Below are positions 8,914 to 19,973 of a stretch of 64,000 nt of DNA, in pieces. The stretch comes from Flavobacterium lacustre (GTDB lineage Bacteria > Bacteroidota > Bacteroidia > Flavobacteriales > Flavobacteriaceae), in NCBI RefSeq assembly GCF_027474525.2, contig NZ_CP114882.2, positions 1,674,001 to 1,738,000 of the forward strand. Reading direction: 5' to 3'. The stretch's first letter is position 1, and the number at the start of each line of letters is the position of its first letter. Position numbers and translations under genes: made by a program. Under the pieces are notes generated by a model. The model had not been told where the DNA came from and searched no databases. It saw only the letters and a list, made by a program, of their open reading frames with translations.

Positions 8914-9606
8914 ATGGAACAAAATAATTTTCCGATAACCCATTGGTCCGAAGATGATAAACCACGCGAAAAACTAATGCTAAAAGGCAAAAGTGCTTTG
9001 AGTGATGCCGAACTGATTGCTATTTTGATTGGCTCGGGAAGTCGCAGTGAATCGGCAGTGGATTTAAGCAAACGAATTTTGTCGAGTGTCGATAATAATT
9101 TAAATGCTTTAGGAAAATTGTCCATTTCACAATTGATGAGTTTTAAAGGAATCGGTGAAGCCAAAGCCATTTCGATAATCGCAGCAATGGAATTAGGTAG
9201 GCGAAGACGCGCAGAAGATGCAGTTGAATTGATAAAAATTACTTCAAGCAAGAAGATTTTTGAAATCATGCAACCTATTATTGGTGAGTTGCCGCATGAA
9301 GAATTTTGGATTGTGTATTTGAATAATTCGAATAAAGTAATTTCAAAATCACAATTAAGCAAAGGCGGAATTACGGGAACGCTGGTTGATGTTCGTTTGG
9401 TTTTTAAAACAGCATTAGAAATGGGAGCAACTGCACTGATTCTTTGTCATAATCATCCTTCGGGAACTTTGATTCCAAGTGATGCGGATAAACAAATTAC
9501 AAAAAAGTTGAAAGTCGCCGGAGACAGTTTAGAAATAAAAATTCTGGATCATTTGATTGTTACCGAAAATAATTACTTTAGTTTTGTTGATGAAGGAATA
9601 TTCTAG
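8914..9606 (+). CDS. radC: RadC-family JAB/JAMM-domain protein
   Basis: A 230-residue protein. An N-terminal helix-hairpin-helix-like region (LMSFKGIGEAKAISIIAAMELG) is followed by the JAMM metal site HNHPSG at 179-184 and an Asp at 190 (PSDAD). The old DNA-repair role of RadC is not supported by later work and the biochemical function remains unsettled. It is followed after 9 bases by the YjjG-type phosphatase, so likely in one operon. Confidence 0.9.
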   Translation: MEQNNFPITHWSEDDKPREKLMLKGKSALSDAELIAILIGSGSRSESAVDLSKRILSSVDNNLNALGKLSISQLMSFKGIGEAKAISIIAAMELGRRRRAEDAVELIKITSSKKIFEIMQPIIGELPHEEFWIVYLNNSNKVISKSQLSKGGITGTLVDVRLVFKTALEMGATALILCHNHPSGTLIPSDADKQITKKLKVAGDSLEIKILDHLIVTENNYFSFVDEGIF

Positions 9607-9615
9607 AATACTACA

Positions 9616-10305
9616 ATGAAAAATACGAATATAAGACACATCTTCTTCGATTTAGATCACACCCTTTGGGATTTTGATAAAAATTCGGAATTGACATTTG
9701 AAACTATTTTCAATACAAACCATCCAACTATTGAAACGGCGGCATTTATTGAGAAATATGTCCCGATAAATCAGGCTTGTTGGAAATTATACCAGTATGA
9801 TAAAATTACGCATGCAGAATTGCGTTATGCTAGATTGAAACATTCATTTGATGCGCTCCAGTATACTATTTCGGATGCTGAAATTGACCAGATAGCAGAG
9901 GATTATATTCGATTATTGCCTGAAAATAATAATTTGTTTGAAGGAACTTTTGAGATTTTGGACTATTTGAGTAAGAATTATACGCTCCATATTATTACAA
10001 ACGGTTTTGCAGAAGTTCAATATAAGAAAATCAGTAATTCAAAGATTGGCAGCTATTTTCAAACAATTACAAATTCGGAAATGGCGGGAGTGAAGAAGCC
10101 AAATCCCATTATTTTTGAATACGCTTTAGATTTGGCCAAAGCCAAAAAAGAAAACAGCATCATGATTGGTGATTGTTTAGAAGCAGATGTTCAAGGTGCA
10201 TTAGATGTGGGGTTAGAAGCAATTTTTTTTAATGCAAACAAAGTCGATGTTTCCCAAAACATCGTACAAATTAATCATTTATTAGAACTAAAAAAATATT
10301 TATAA
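9616..10305 (+). CDS. YjjG-type HAD nucleotidase
   Basis: HAD-superfamily hydrolase of 229 residues. Motif I DLDHT is at residues 12-16 with catalytic Asp12 and Asp14, the motif II region is LHIITNG, and motifs III/IV include KKPNP and MIGDCLEADVQGA. YjjG-like enzymes dephosphorylate non-canonical pyrimidine nucleotides, which protects DNA. It sits between radC and a small secreted protein, with gaps of 9 and 2 bases. Confidence 0.85.
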   Translation: MKNTNIRHIFFDLDHTLWDFDKNSELTFETIFNTNHPTIETAAFIEKYVPINQACWKLYQYDKITHAELRYARLKHSFDALQYTISDAEIDQIAEDYIRLLPENNNLFEGTFEILDYLSKNYTLHIITNGFAEVQYKKISNSKIGSYFQTITNSEMAGVKKPNPIIFEYALDLAKAKKENSIMIGDCLEADVQGALDVGLEAIFFNANKVDVSQNIVQINHLLELKKYL

Positions 10306-10307
10306 TT

Positions 10308-11072
10308 ATGAAAACACGTTTCTTATTTCTGCTCTTTTTTGTGGTGAGTTATTCTTTCTCACAATCCGTAAACGATTACAAAGCCGTAATTGTTCCTTTA
10401 AAATACGATTTTCTAAAAACCGAAAATCAGTATCGTCTTAATACATTAACAAAATTTGATCTCAAAAAGGCCGGTTTTGAAGCTTTTTATGAAAATGAAG
10501 CCATTCCAACAGAATTCAATGACAGATGTAGTTTGTTGTATGTAGATGTGAAAAAAGTGAATGCATTTTTGATAACTAAACTTTTTATCACTCTTTCAGA
10601 TTGTCAAGGAAAAATTGTTTTTCAATCTGAAATGGGGAAAAGTAAAGAGAAAGATTATGGAGTTGCTTATAACGAAGCACTCAATAAAGCTTTTCAATTT
10701 GTTAATGATTTAGGGTACAAATACAATGGAGCAGCAGTTCCTGTAGCTGCGGCAGAACCTGTAAAAGCAGCTGTAGCACAAGAAGTAAATCCGGTAGTGA
10801 CAGTGACTCCGGTAATTTCGGTAATTGATAATAAGGTTTCAGAAAGTGTAGATTCTGGTTTACTTTATGCACAGCCTACACCTACAGGATTTCAATTAAT
10901 TAATAGTGAACCTAAAGTCATTATGAAAATTTATAAAACATCTGTCAAAGATTATTATACCGCTGCAAAAGGAGAAGTTCAAGGCGTTTTGATAGCAAAA
11001 GACAATCAATGGTTTTTTGAATATTACCAAAACGACAAGTTGATTTCCGAAAAAGTAAACGTTAAGTTCTAG
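10308..11072 (+). CDS. Secreted protein of unknown function
   Basis: A 254-residue protein with a clear signal peptide (MKTRFLFLLFFVVSYSFSQ). An N-terminal domain runs to about 145. A low-complexity Ala/Val/Pro linker (about 145-175, AAAEPVKAAVAQEVNPVVTV) follows, then a C-terminal domain with KVIMKIYKTSVKDYYTA and WFFEYYQNDKLISEKVNVKF. I do not recognise a family. It is probably anchored or periplasmic and transcribed with the phosphatase 2 bases upstream. The gene ends before a strong shared terminator. Confidence 0.65.
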   Translation: MKTRFLFLLFFVVSYSFSQSVNDYKAVIVPLKYDFLKTENQYRLNTLTKFDLKKAGFEAFYENEAIPTEFNDRCSLLYVDVKKVNAFLITKLFITLSDCQGKIVFQSEMGKSKEKDYGVAYNEALNKAFQFVNDLGYKYNGAAVPVAAAEPVKAAVAQEVNPVVTVTPVISVIDNKVSESVDSGLLYAQPTPTGFQLINSEPKVIMKIYKTSVKDYYTAAKGEVQGVLIAKDNQWFFEYYQNDKLISEKVNVKF

Positions 11073-11105
11073 ATTTCAGATTAAGAAGGTTAAATAACTT
11101 TTCTA

Positions 11106-11159
11106 AATAATATAAAGAAAAACGTCTTGAGTAATCAAGACGTTTTTCTTTATATTATT
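11106..11159. terminator. Perfect 25-bp palindromic bidirectional terminator
   Basis: Bases 11106-11130 are exactly complementary to 11135-11159 with a GTAA loop. A/T tracts flank both sides of the GC-richer centre ACGTCTTGA. It lies between the convergent secreted-protein gene (+) and rarA (-) and can end transcription from both. Confidence 0.9.
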
Positions 11160-11183
11160 CACCACTCACGATTCACACTACAT

Positions 11184-12461
11184 TCAATATCCATATTTAT
11201 TTTTCCAACGGTTTTTAAGAAATTCCCTAGTTGAGTTTTCTCTCGAATTATTTCCCGGAACATACAAAGCAGTATTGCTGACCGCATCAGGCAGAAATTC
11301 CTGTTCGGCAAAATTGTTAGCATAATCATGTGAATATTTATAATCTTCGCCATACCCCAATTCCTTCATTAATTTAGTTGGCGCATTACGCAAATGAATG
11401 GGAACCGGTAAATCTCCGGTTTGTTTCACTAATTGTTGCGCGTTTCCAATCGCTAAATACGAAGCATTACTTTTTGGGGAAGTAGCTAAATAAATAGCAC
11501 ATTGGCTCAGCAAAATTCTACTTTCGGGATAACCAATCGTTGTCACCGCCTGAAAAGTATTATTCGCCATAATAAAAGCAGTCGGATTGGCATTTCCAAT
11601 ATCTTCGCTCGAAAGAATCAACATTCGTCGGGCAATAAATTTCACATCTTCGCCACCTTCAATCATTCTGGCAAGCCAATACACAGCGCCGTTAGGATCA
11701 CTTCCGCGGATTGATTTTATAAATGCCGAAACAATATCATAATGTTGTTCGCCACTTTTGTCATACAAAACCGTATTTTGTTGCACCAATTCAAAAACGC
11801 GGTCATTTGTAATAGTCACTTCCTCGGCTTCTGAAGCATTTACAACCAACTCAAATATATTCAACAACTTGCGTCCGTCGCCTCCCGAAAGGCGCAATAA
11901 AGCTTCCGATTCTACTAAATTTATTTTTTTCTCTCGCAACATCACATCCGTCGTCATGGCGCGTTGCAGCAATGTTTCTAAATCCTGTTTCGTAAAAGCA
12001 TTCAAAATATAAACCTGACAACGCGATAATAAAGCCGGAATCACCTCAAAACTCGGATTTTCGGTCGTGGCGCCAATAAGCGTAATCCAGCCTTTTTCGA
12101 CCGCAGCCAGCAACGAATCCTGTTGTGATTTACTAAACCTGTGAATCTCATCAATAAAAAGAATCGGATTTTTGGTAGTAAAAAGTCCGCCACTTTGTTT
12201 CGCTTTCTCAATCACATCCCGAATATCTTTCACCCCGGAATTTATAGCGCTCAAAATATAAAACGGGCGCTTCGATTCCTGCGCAATAATTTGTGCCAAA
12301 GTCGTTTTCCCCGTTCCCGGTGGTCCCCAAAAAATTAAAGATGGAATAATTCCCTTTGCAATTTGTTGCGTCAAAGAGCCGTTTGGTCCCACCAAATGCG
12401 ATTGACTGATATAATCTTCTAATTTTTGTGGGCGTATGCGTTCTGCCAGTGGTGCTTCCAT
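11184..12461 (-). CDS. rarA: Replication-associated recombination protein RarA (MgsA)
   Basis: AAA+ ATPase that acts at stalled replication forks together with SSB and RecA. The 425 residues match the family. The Walker [10 protein letters not shown] follows an N-terminal ...[20 protein letters not shown] opening typical of RarA. Walker B is FIDEIHRF, the sensor region is [11 protein letters not shown], and the C-terminal domain has [11 protein letters not shown] and GYPESRI. Transcribed away from the rhomboid gene; the intergenic space between them contains the second structured repeat. Confidence 0.93.
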   Translation of the reverse strand: MEAPLAERIRPQKLEDYISQSHLVGPNGSLTQQIAKGIIPSLIFWGPPGTGKTTLAQIIAQESKRPFYILSAINSGVKDIRDVIEKAKQSGGLFTTKNPILFIDEIHRFSKSQQDSLLAAVEKGWITLIGATTENPSFEVIPALLSRCQVYILNAFTKQDLETLLQRAMTTDVMLREKKINLVESEALLRLSGGDGRKLLNIFELVVNASEAEEVTITNDRVFELVQQNTVLYDKSGEQHYDIVSAFIKSIRGSDPNGAVYWLARMIEGGEDVKFIARRMLILSSEDIGNANPTAFIMANNTFQAVTTIGYPESRILLSQCAIYLATSPKSNASYLAIGNAQQLVKQTGDLPVPIHLRNAPTKLMKELGYGEDYKYSHDYANNFAEQEFLPDAVSNTALYVPGNNSRENSTREFLKNRWKNKYGY

Positions 12462-12509
12462 TTGGTAAAATTACATAATTTTGAGTTTTTTCGAGTATAA
12501 TTTTCCGAA

Positions 12510-12648
12510 GCAATTTCCAGCACTCCGTTTCAAGTCCTCGCCAGAACCGCTATTTTTCTAACCATAAAAGGAGCTTCCTCCGGTCGCTCTTTTCCGGCGA
12601 GAAAAATTAGCGGTTCCGGCTGCGGGCTTTTCACTTCGGTCTGGGCTA
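12510..12648. repeat. Dispersed structured intergenic repeat, copy 2
   Basis: It shares the identical 28-base core (12566-12593) and both outer elements with the copy at 1809-1946. The long stem (12542-12559 with 12600-12622) uses GAACCGC/GCGGTTC instead of the A/T tract in copy 1, so pairing is kept by paired changes. It lies between the divergent rarA and rhomboid genes. A -7-like TATTTTTG occurs just after it at 12669-12676. Confidence 0.8.
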
Positions 12649-12757
12649 GGCATTCCTTTTCAAAACACTATTTTTGTGTACTATGACAAAATAGCATTAA
12701 AATATTTTTGGACAACTATTTGATTTATAAAAAACATCTAACCAACCCAAAGCCACA

Positions 12758-13519
12758 ATGGATAACCATTTTAAATTTACAAATTCCGTTATCTTACTTC
12801 CCTTATTTTTTGTCCTGACCCTGTGGTTTGTTTTTTGGCTTGAAATCCGTTTTGATTTCGATTTTGTTCAAAACGGAATAAACCCCAGAACCTTTTCCGG
12901 TTTACAAGGCATAATTTTCAGTCCATTTATTCATTCAAATATTGAGCATTTATATAATAATTCATTGCCATTATTGGTATTGTTGGCAGCATTGCAATTT
13001 TTCTATTCTAAGCAAGCTTTGGCCGTTATTGGGTACGGAATATTGGTGTCAGGAATCTTAACTTGGATAATCGGACGCGGGAATTACCACATTGGCGCCA
13101 GTGGTTTGGTATATGTCTTAGTCAGTTTTATTTTTTTCAAAGGAATCCTGACAAAATATTATCGGTTAGTAGCCTTGTCGCTTGCAGTTGTTGTCGTTTA
13201 CGGCGGAATGGTTTGGTATGTTTTTCCAAAAGTCGATGAAACCATTTCGTGGGAAGGACATTTAGCCGGATTGGTAACCGGATTGGCGCTTTCGTTGCTT
13301 TACAAAACATCCGAATATAAAAAGGTGCCAAAATACGATTGGGAACATCCTGATTTTAATCCGAACGAAGATAAATTTCTGCAGCGTTTTGATGAAAACG
13401 GCAATTTTGTAAACCTGCCAAAAGTAGAACCGGAAGAGGAATTTCAACCTTATTTTTCTATAAATTTACCTGTAATTTATACTGTTCTGCCCAACAAAAA
13501 AAAGGAATCAAAACCGTAG
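12758..13519 (+). CDS. Rhomboid-family intramembrane serine protease
   Basis: A 253-residue integral membrane protein with about six hydrophobic segments. The catalytic dyad is visible as Ser115 in GASG (113-116) and His168 in WEGHLAG. The element FIHSNIEHLYNNS is the usual HxxxxHxxxN-type region after the L1 loop. A soluble, acidic C-terminal tail (about 190-253) lies outside the membrane core. Substrates are unknown. The stop codon lies next to the left arm of a terminator. Confidence 0.88.
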   Translation: MDNHFKFTNSVILLPLFFVLTLWFVFWLEIRFDFDFVQNGINPRTFSGLQGIIFSPFIHSNIEHLYNNSLPLLVLLAALQFFYSKQALAVIGYGILVSGILTWIIGRGNYHIGASGLVYVLVSFIFFKGILTKYYRLVALSLAVVVVYGGMVWYVFPKVDETISWEGHLAGLVTGLALSLLYKTSEYKKVPKYDWEHPDFNPNEDKFLQRFDENGNFVNLPKVEPEEEFQPYFSINLPVIYTVLPNKKKESKP

Positions 13520-13536
13520 TCTTGATTCCTTTTTAT
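13499..13536. terminator. Terminator after the rhomboid gene
   Basis: AAAAAGGAATCAA (13499-13511) pairs with TTGATTCCTTTTT (13522-13534). The left arm overlaps the end of the coding region. It may also serve the convergent rlmB gene. Confidence 0.8.
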
Positions 13537-13580
13537 ATTTAATTTTTAATAGTATATCCGCAATTGGAATCCGCTATTAT

Positions 13581-14315
13581 CTAACTTCTTTGTCTTACCG
13601 CTTCGTATAAAAATGCGCCACAAGCAACTGATACGTTCAAAGAACCGATGGTTCCAAACATAGGTAATTTAGCTTTTTCGTCAACAATTTTTAGCACAGA
13701 AGGGTTAATACCGCGATCTTCAGAACCCATTATTATAGCAACTGATTCTTTCAGGTTAACGTCATAAATGGTTTGTTCTGTTTTTTCGGTAGCGGCAACG
13801 GTTTTTATACCAGAACCTTGCAAGTAAAAAATAGCATCTTTAATATGTTCTACTTTACAAATAGGCACATTAAAAACAGCACCTGCAGATGTTTTAACCG
13901 TGTCTCCATTTACAGGAGCAGAACCGGCTTTTTGAACTATAATTCCGTTTACGCCAGTACATTCAGCAGTTCTGATGATAGCACCAAAATTACGCGCATC
14001 TGATATTTGATCTAATATTAAAAACAAAGGCACTTTGCCTGATTCAATTGTAGCTTCAACTAAATGTTCCAAATCAATAAAACCAATAGGCGATATGCTG
14101 GCTACGGCACCTTGGTGGTTGTTTGGTGTTAGTCTGTTTAATTTTTCAACCGGAACGTAAGAGAAATTTACATTAGCGCGTTTCATCACTTTCATCAAGT
14201 CCTTCATTAACTCGCCTGAAATTTCTTTTTGTATAAAGACTTTGTCTACTTCCTTCCCTGATTGTATAGCCTCGATAATGGCTCGTATTCCGAATATTAG
14301 ATGTTCTTTTTCCAT
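13581..14315 (-). CDS. rlmB: 23S rRNA (guanosine-2'-O)-methyltransferase, TrmH/SpoU family
   Basis: A 244-residue SPOUT methyltransferase. The N-terminal substrate-binding domain starts HLIFGIRAIIEAIQSGK. The knotted catalytic domain shows the three SpoU motifs: DQISDARNFGAIIRTAE, IIMGSEDRGI and SLNVSVACGAFLYE. RlmB methylates G2251 of 23S rRNA using S-adenosylmethionine. The exact nucleotide is inferred from family likeness. Convergent with the rhomboid gene and sharing a terminator region. Confidence 0.85.
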   Translation of the reverse strand: MEKEHLIFGIRAIIEAIQSGKEVDKVFIQKEISGELMKDLMKVMKRANVNFSYVPVEKLNRLTPNNHQGAVASISPIGFIDLEHLVEATIESGKVPLFLILDQISDARNFGAIIRTAECTGVNGIIVQKAGSAPVNGDTVKTSAGAVFNVPICKVEHIKDAIFYLQGSGIKTVAATEKTEQTIYDVNLKESVAIIMGSEDRGINPSVLKIVDEKAKLPMFGTIGSLNVSVACGAFLYEAVRQRS

Positions 14316-14479
14316 GGCGCAAAGATAGTTTTTTTGTTTTAGTATTCAACTTGGTTTTTTAGTCACTTTTCGGTTGTTTCAACGGAAAGGGCAAAACGCA
14401 ATAGTATCAACAGAAACTAAACCATTCTGTGCTAATAGCAAAACTGATTTTTAAAGACAATTTATGCGCAATGAAAGCT

Positions 14480-15817
14480 TTATATCCCAAAAGGATAAGT
14501 GTCCGGAACTTGATTTTTTTCGGTTTGAATGTGTATCGGGTGTAAAGCGGTTGTTTCATCAAGAAAGATAAAAGCATCATAGCGTTCCGGTAAAATAGTT
14601 GGAACATAATTCCCGAATCTTTCGTGTTCAGGATTGTAAACAACCCCAATGGCGCGATGTCCTATAGGTGAGCCGAAGTTTTTTTTATCTTTAAGTTTAT
14701 TCAACAAGAGTAATCTGTTTTTTCCTTTGCTTGCTTGATGAAAATAATGTTCCCAGCTTCCTTCGGTGGCTTCAGGGACTTTGATTTTTCTCATGTCATC
14801 ACCCCAATTTCGTCCGGCAACTACACTTCCTTTATAGGAACCAAAACCTACTGCTACAACTCCATCATTTGAATGTTGTTCTCTCAATAATTGTCCTACA
14901 TTGACCATTCCTTCGCTGGCCATATTTGTAGCGCGCGCATCACCAATGTGAGTGTTGTGTTCCCAAACAATTATTTTGGCTTCTTTACCATGAAATTTCA
15001 TCAGGCGTTCTATTGTAGAAACCATATGCTCGTCGCGAATATTCCAAGATGCCGAACCTCTTTTTATCATAGCCCGATAATATTTTTCAGCGTTTCTTGC
15101 TACGAATGCATTCTGTTCTGTACTCATAACATTTTCGGCGTCCGAATTATAATTTTCGGCATTAGTTCTTATTTCAGTAAGCATTTGCAGAACTTCTTTT
15201 TCGCATAATTCAGGAACCAGAGCCGAAGCTCTTGCATAAGATTGCCCTTCATCCTGGCCAAAAGGTTCAAAACATTCCATTGCTTTTTTCGCACTTTGAA
15301 GTGCTTTCGAGTCATTTTTTTTAAGATATTCAATTATCGAATGCATTGATTCTCTGAAACTGTAAACATCCAATCCGTAAAATCCGATTCGTTTATCTGA
15401 GGACCGATTTTCGTTATAAATTTTCAACCAGTCTATAAATGCGGCAACTTCCCAATTTGCCCACATCCAGGTTGGCCATCGGTTGAATTCACTTATTACG
15501 CTGTATAAGTCGGTTCCTGAGTTTGAATATCCTTTTGCAAATCGATTTAAGCGATAGCAGTCCGGCCAGTCACCTTCAACACCTACAAAAGAAAAACCTT
15601 TTTCCTGAATGAGACGTTGGGTGATTTTAGCTCTCCAAGTATAGTATTCATGTGTTCCGTGAGAGGCTTCGCCAAGCAAAACATATTTTGCAGTTCCGAT
15701 ATATTCCATTAAAGGGTCTAAGTCTTCCAGAGTTTCTAATGCTGAAGAAGAATGGCTCAATGATTCGATAATTTCTTTAGAATTATTGATCGTTTTTATG
15801 CTTTTATGTGTTTCCAT
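14480..15817 (-). CDS. Erythromycin-esterase-like protein
   Basis: A 445-residue protein of the EreA/EreB-like superfamily, recognised by VLLGEASHGTHEYY near the N-terminus, FVGVEGDWPDCYRLNRF, and IIVWEHNTHIGDARATNM with the conserved histidines and glutamates. True Ere enzymes hydrolyse the macrolide lactone, but many chromosomal relatives have no shown resistance role, so resistance should not be assumed. It is a single gene on the minus strand, divergent from eno. Confidence 0.75.
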   Translation of the reverse strand: METHKSIKTINNSKEIIESLSHSSSALETLEDLDPLMEYIGTAKYVLLGEASHGTHEYYTWRAKITQRLIQEKGFSFVGVEGDWPDCYRLNRFAKGYSNSGTDLYSVISEFNRWPTWMWANWEVAAFIDWLKIYNENRSSDKRIGFYGLDVYSFRESMHSIIEYLKKNDSKALQSAKKAMECFEPFGQDEGQSYARASALVPELCEKEVLQMLTEIRTNAENYNSDAENVMSTEQNAFVARNAEKYYRAMIKRGSASWNIRDEHMVSTIERLMKFHGKEAKIIVWEHNTHIGDARATNMASEGMVNVGQLLREQHSNDGVVAVGFGSYKGSVVAGRNWGDDMRKIKVPEATEGSWEHYFHQASKGKNRLLLLNKLKDKKNFGSPIGHRAIGVVYNPEHERFGNYVPTILPERYDAFIFLDETTALHPIHIQTEKNQVPDTYPFGI

Positions 15818-17500
<1,683 letters not shown>

Positions 17501-17519
17501 TTCTTCAAAATAGCATTTT

Positions 17520-17556
17520 AAAAGCCATTTGCCATTTGCAAGTGGCTTTTTTTTTG
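17520..17556 (+). terminator. Intrinsic terminator after eno
   Basis: AAAAGCCATTTGC (17520-17532) pairs with GCAAGTGGCTTTT (17538-17550), one G-U pair, followed by T9. Confidence 0.85.
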
Positions 17557-17608
17557 AATTTTAACATTTTCATTTCGATATTCATTTTTTAATTAATGCG
17601 GAATTCCT

Positions 17609-17616
17609 TAGATTTG
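17609..17616 (+). promoter_or_regulatory. -7 box of the gltA promoter
   Basis: TAGATTTG matches TAnnTTTG and predicts a start near 17623, about 32 bases before the gltA ATG. No clear -33 TTG was found. Confidence 0.4.
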
Positions 17617-17654
17617 GTAATTATTATTTAATAAAGTTTATTTCCTATTATATT

Positions 17655-18935
17655 ATGTCAAAAATAGCAACATTAGAAATAGATGGTAACAAATTTGAGC
17701 TTCCTATTGTTATAGGAAGTGAGAACGAGGCTGCTGTCGATATTAGTAAATTACGTGATCAATCGGGAGTTATTACTCTTGATCCAGGTTACAAAAATTC
17801 AGGTTCATGTAAGAGTGAAATCACTTTCCTGGACGGTGAGTTGGGTATTTTGCGTTACCGTGGATATGCAATTGAAGATTTAGCTGAAAAAGCACATTTT
17901 CTTGAAGTGTCTTATTTAGTTATTTTCGGTGAATTGCCAACAGCCAGCCAATTATTGCAATATGAGACTGATATCAGAAAATATACTTTGGTAAATGAAG
18001 AAATGAAAAGCATCATTGATGGTTTTCCAAAAACGGCACATCCAATGGGTGTTTTATCGGCGTTGACAAGTGCTTTAACGGCATTCAATCCAAAGTCAGT
18101 AAATGCTGAGAATGAAAAAGAAATGTATGAGGCAGTTTGTAAAACCATGGGTAAATTCTTGGTTATTGCAACTTGGACTTATAGAAAAAGTATGGGTTTC
18201 CCTTTGAATTATTATGATAATACAAAAGGATATGTAGAAAACTTTATGCATTTAATGTTTGAATTACCAACGGGACCTTATACACCAGATCCTGTAGTTA
18301 TAAATGCACTTGATAAACTTTTTATTCTTCATGCAGATCACGAACAAAACTGTTCTACATCTACAGTAAGAATGGTGGGTTCTTCTCATGCAGGATTATT
18401 TGCTTCAATCTCTGCAGGAGTTTCTGCACTTTGGGGACCGTTGCACGGTGGAGCTAATCAAGCTGTTCTTGAAATGTTGGAAGACATTCAAAAAGATGGT
18501 GGTGATGCCGACAAATATTTAGCGAAAGCCAAAGATAAAAATGATCCTTTCCGTTTAATGGGATTTGGTCACAGAGTTTATAAAAATTTCGATCCAAGAG
18601 CAAAAATTATCAAAAAAGCTGCAGATGAGGTTTTATCTACTTTAGGAGTAGATGATCCAATTTTGTCTATTGCAAAAAGATTAGAAGAGTCTGCTTTGCA
18701 AGATGATTATTTTAAATCAAGAAATCTATATCCAAACGTAGATTTCTATTCTGGTATTATTTACAGAGCGTTAGGAATTCCAACGGATATGTTTACCGTT
18801 ATGTTTGCAATTGGAAGATTGCCAGGATGGATTGCACAATGGAAAGAAATGCGTGAAAACAAAGAGCCGATAGGAAGGCCAAGACAAATATATGTAGGAT
18901 ATCCTTTGAGGGAATTCAAGAGATCTCAGGAATAA
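17655..18935 (+). CDS. gltA: Citrate synthase
   Basis: Condenses oxaloacetate and acetyl-CoA at the entry of the TCA cycle. The 426-residue, Gram-negative type II-like form has an N-terminal beta domain (TLEIDGNKFELPIVIGSENE). Catalytic histidines and Asp lie in HADHEQNCSTSTVR, PLHGGANQAVLEML and MGFGHRVYKNFDPRA, and in the later FYSGIIYRALGIP. It has its own promoter box and terminator. Confidence 0.96.
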   Translation: MSKIATLEIDGNKFELPIVIGSENEAAVDISKLRDQSGVITLDPGYKNSGSCKSEITFLDGELGILRYRGYAIEDLAEKAHFLEVSYLVIFGELPTASQLLQYETDIRKYTLVNEEMKSIIDGFPKTAHPMGVLSALTSALTAFNPKSVNAENEKEMYEAVCKTMGKFLVIATWTYRKSMGFPLNYYDNTKGYVENFMHLMFELPTGPYTPDPVVINALDKLFILHADHEQNCSTSTVRMVGSSHAGLFASISAGVSALWGPLHGGANQAVLEMLEDIQKDGGDADKYLAKAKDKNDPFRLMGFGHRVYKNFDPRAKIIKKAADEVLSTLGVDDPILSIAKRLEESALQDDYFKSRNLYPNVDFYSGIIYRALGIPTDMFTVMFAIGRLPGWIAQWKEMRENKEPIGRPRQIYVGYPLREFKRSQE

Positions 18936-18943
18936 ATAAACTT

Positions 18944-18980
18944 AAAAAGCTTCACTAATCGGTGAAGCTTTTTTATTTTT
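18944..18980 (+). terminator. Intrinsic terminator after gltA
   Basis: AAAAAGCTTCAC (18944-18955) pairs with GTGAAGCTTTTT (18962-18973) around a six-base loop, followed by T-rich sequence. Confidence 0.88.
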
Positions 18981-18981
18981 T

Positions 18982-18989
18982 TATCTTTG
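18982..18989 (+). promoter_or_regulatory. -7 box for the amidinotransferase-fold gene pair
   Basis: TATCTTTG overlaps a possible TTG start at 18987. A transcript beginning near 18996 cannot use that TTG, so the ATG at 19008 is the real start. Confidence 0.55.
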
Positions 18990-19007
18990 TCAAAATTCAA
19001 TAGAAAT

Positions 19008-19922
19008 ATGCTAGAATTAAATATAAAGAATGAAACCTCAAGACTGCGTGCCGTAGTTTTAGGAACGGCCATTAATAATGGGCCGACACCATCTATTGAA
19101 GAAGCTTATGATCCCAAATCATTAGAGCACATTTTGGCGGGAACTTACCCAAAAGAATCTGAAATGGTAGTTGAAATGGAGGCTTTTAATGCCGTACTGA
19201 AAAAATATCAGGTTACTGTTTTTCGTCCCCAATTAATAGAAAATTACAATCAAATTTTCACAAGAGATATTGGCTTTGTTATAGACGATACGTTTATTAA
19301 ATCGAATATTTTGCCGGATAGAGAACGGGAATTAGATGCGATTCAATATGTAATTGATCAAATAAATCCAGCAAAAGTCGTTCGTCCTCCAGAGGAAGTT
19401 CATATTGAAGGCGGCGACGTGATGCTATGGAACAATTATATTTTTATTGGTACTTATAAAGGAAGCGATTATAAAGATTACATTACAGCAAGAACAAATT
19501 GGCAAGGTGTTGAATACATCAAACAGTTGTTTCCAAATAAAATCGTCAAAGAATTTGATTTAGTAAAATCTAAAATTGAAGCGCGTGATAATGCGTTGCA
19601 TTTAGATTGTTGTTTTCAGCCTGTCGGAACTGACAAGGGAATTATTTACAAAAGAGGATTTCGGGAAGAAGCTGATTATATGTTTCTGGTAAATCTTTTT
19701 GGAAAAGAAAACCTATTTCACATTACAAGAGAAGAAATGTATCATATGAACTCAAATGTTTTTTCTATTGCTCCAGATGTAGTGGTGTCCGAAAGAAATT
19801 TTACGAGATTAAACAATTGGTTGCGGGCAAATAATTTTACGGTTGAAGAAATTCCGTATGCAGAGATTGCAAAACAAGAAGGATTATTACGATGTTCGAC
19901 TTTACCTTTAATTAGAGATTAA
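19008..19922 (+). CDS. Amidinotransferase-fold hydrolase (dimethylargininase/arginine deiminase-like)
   Basis: A 304-residue protein of the guanidine-modifying fold. Visible hallmarks are FTRDIGFVIDD, the substrate/metal-like VHIEGGDVMLWNNYIFIG, the histidine region DNALHLDCCFQPVG and a C-terminal RCSTLPL whose cysteine is the expected nucleophile. Such enzymes hydrolyse arginine, methylarginine or citrulline; which one is open. The ATG at 19008 is chosen because the upstream TTG lies within the promoter box. It is followed after 51 bases by ctlX, a second member of the same fold. Confidence 0.8.
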   Translation: MLELNIKNETSRLRAVVLGTAINNGPTPSIEEAYDPKSLEHILAGTYPKESEMVVEMEAFNAVLKKYQVTVFRPQLIENYNQIFTRDIGFVIDDTFIKSNILPDRERELDAIQYVIDQINPAKVVRPPEEVHIEGGDVMLWNNYIFIGTYKGSDYKDYITARTNWQGVEYIKQLFPNKIVKEFDLVKSKIEARDNALHLDCCFQPVGTDKGIIYKRGFREEADYMFLVNLFGKENLFHITREEMYHMNSNVFSIAPDVVVSERNFTRLNNWLRANNFTVEEIPYAEIAKQEGLLRCSTLPLIRD

Positions 19923-19973
19923 AAAAAACGTAGCGACTGCAATTCGTTTCTGCGAAAAATAAAAAATATAAAA

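Noticed and set aside
14480..15817. Macrolide-resistance gene
   Set aside because: The protein belongs to the erythromycin-esterase superfamily, but chromosomal relatives are diverse. Resistance is not supported by sequence alone.
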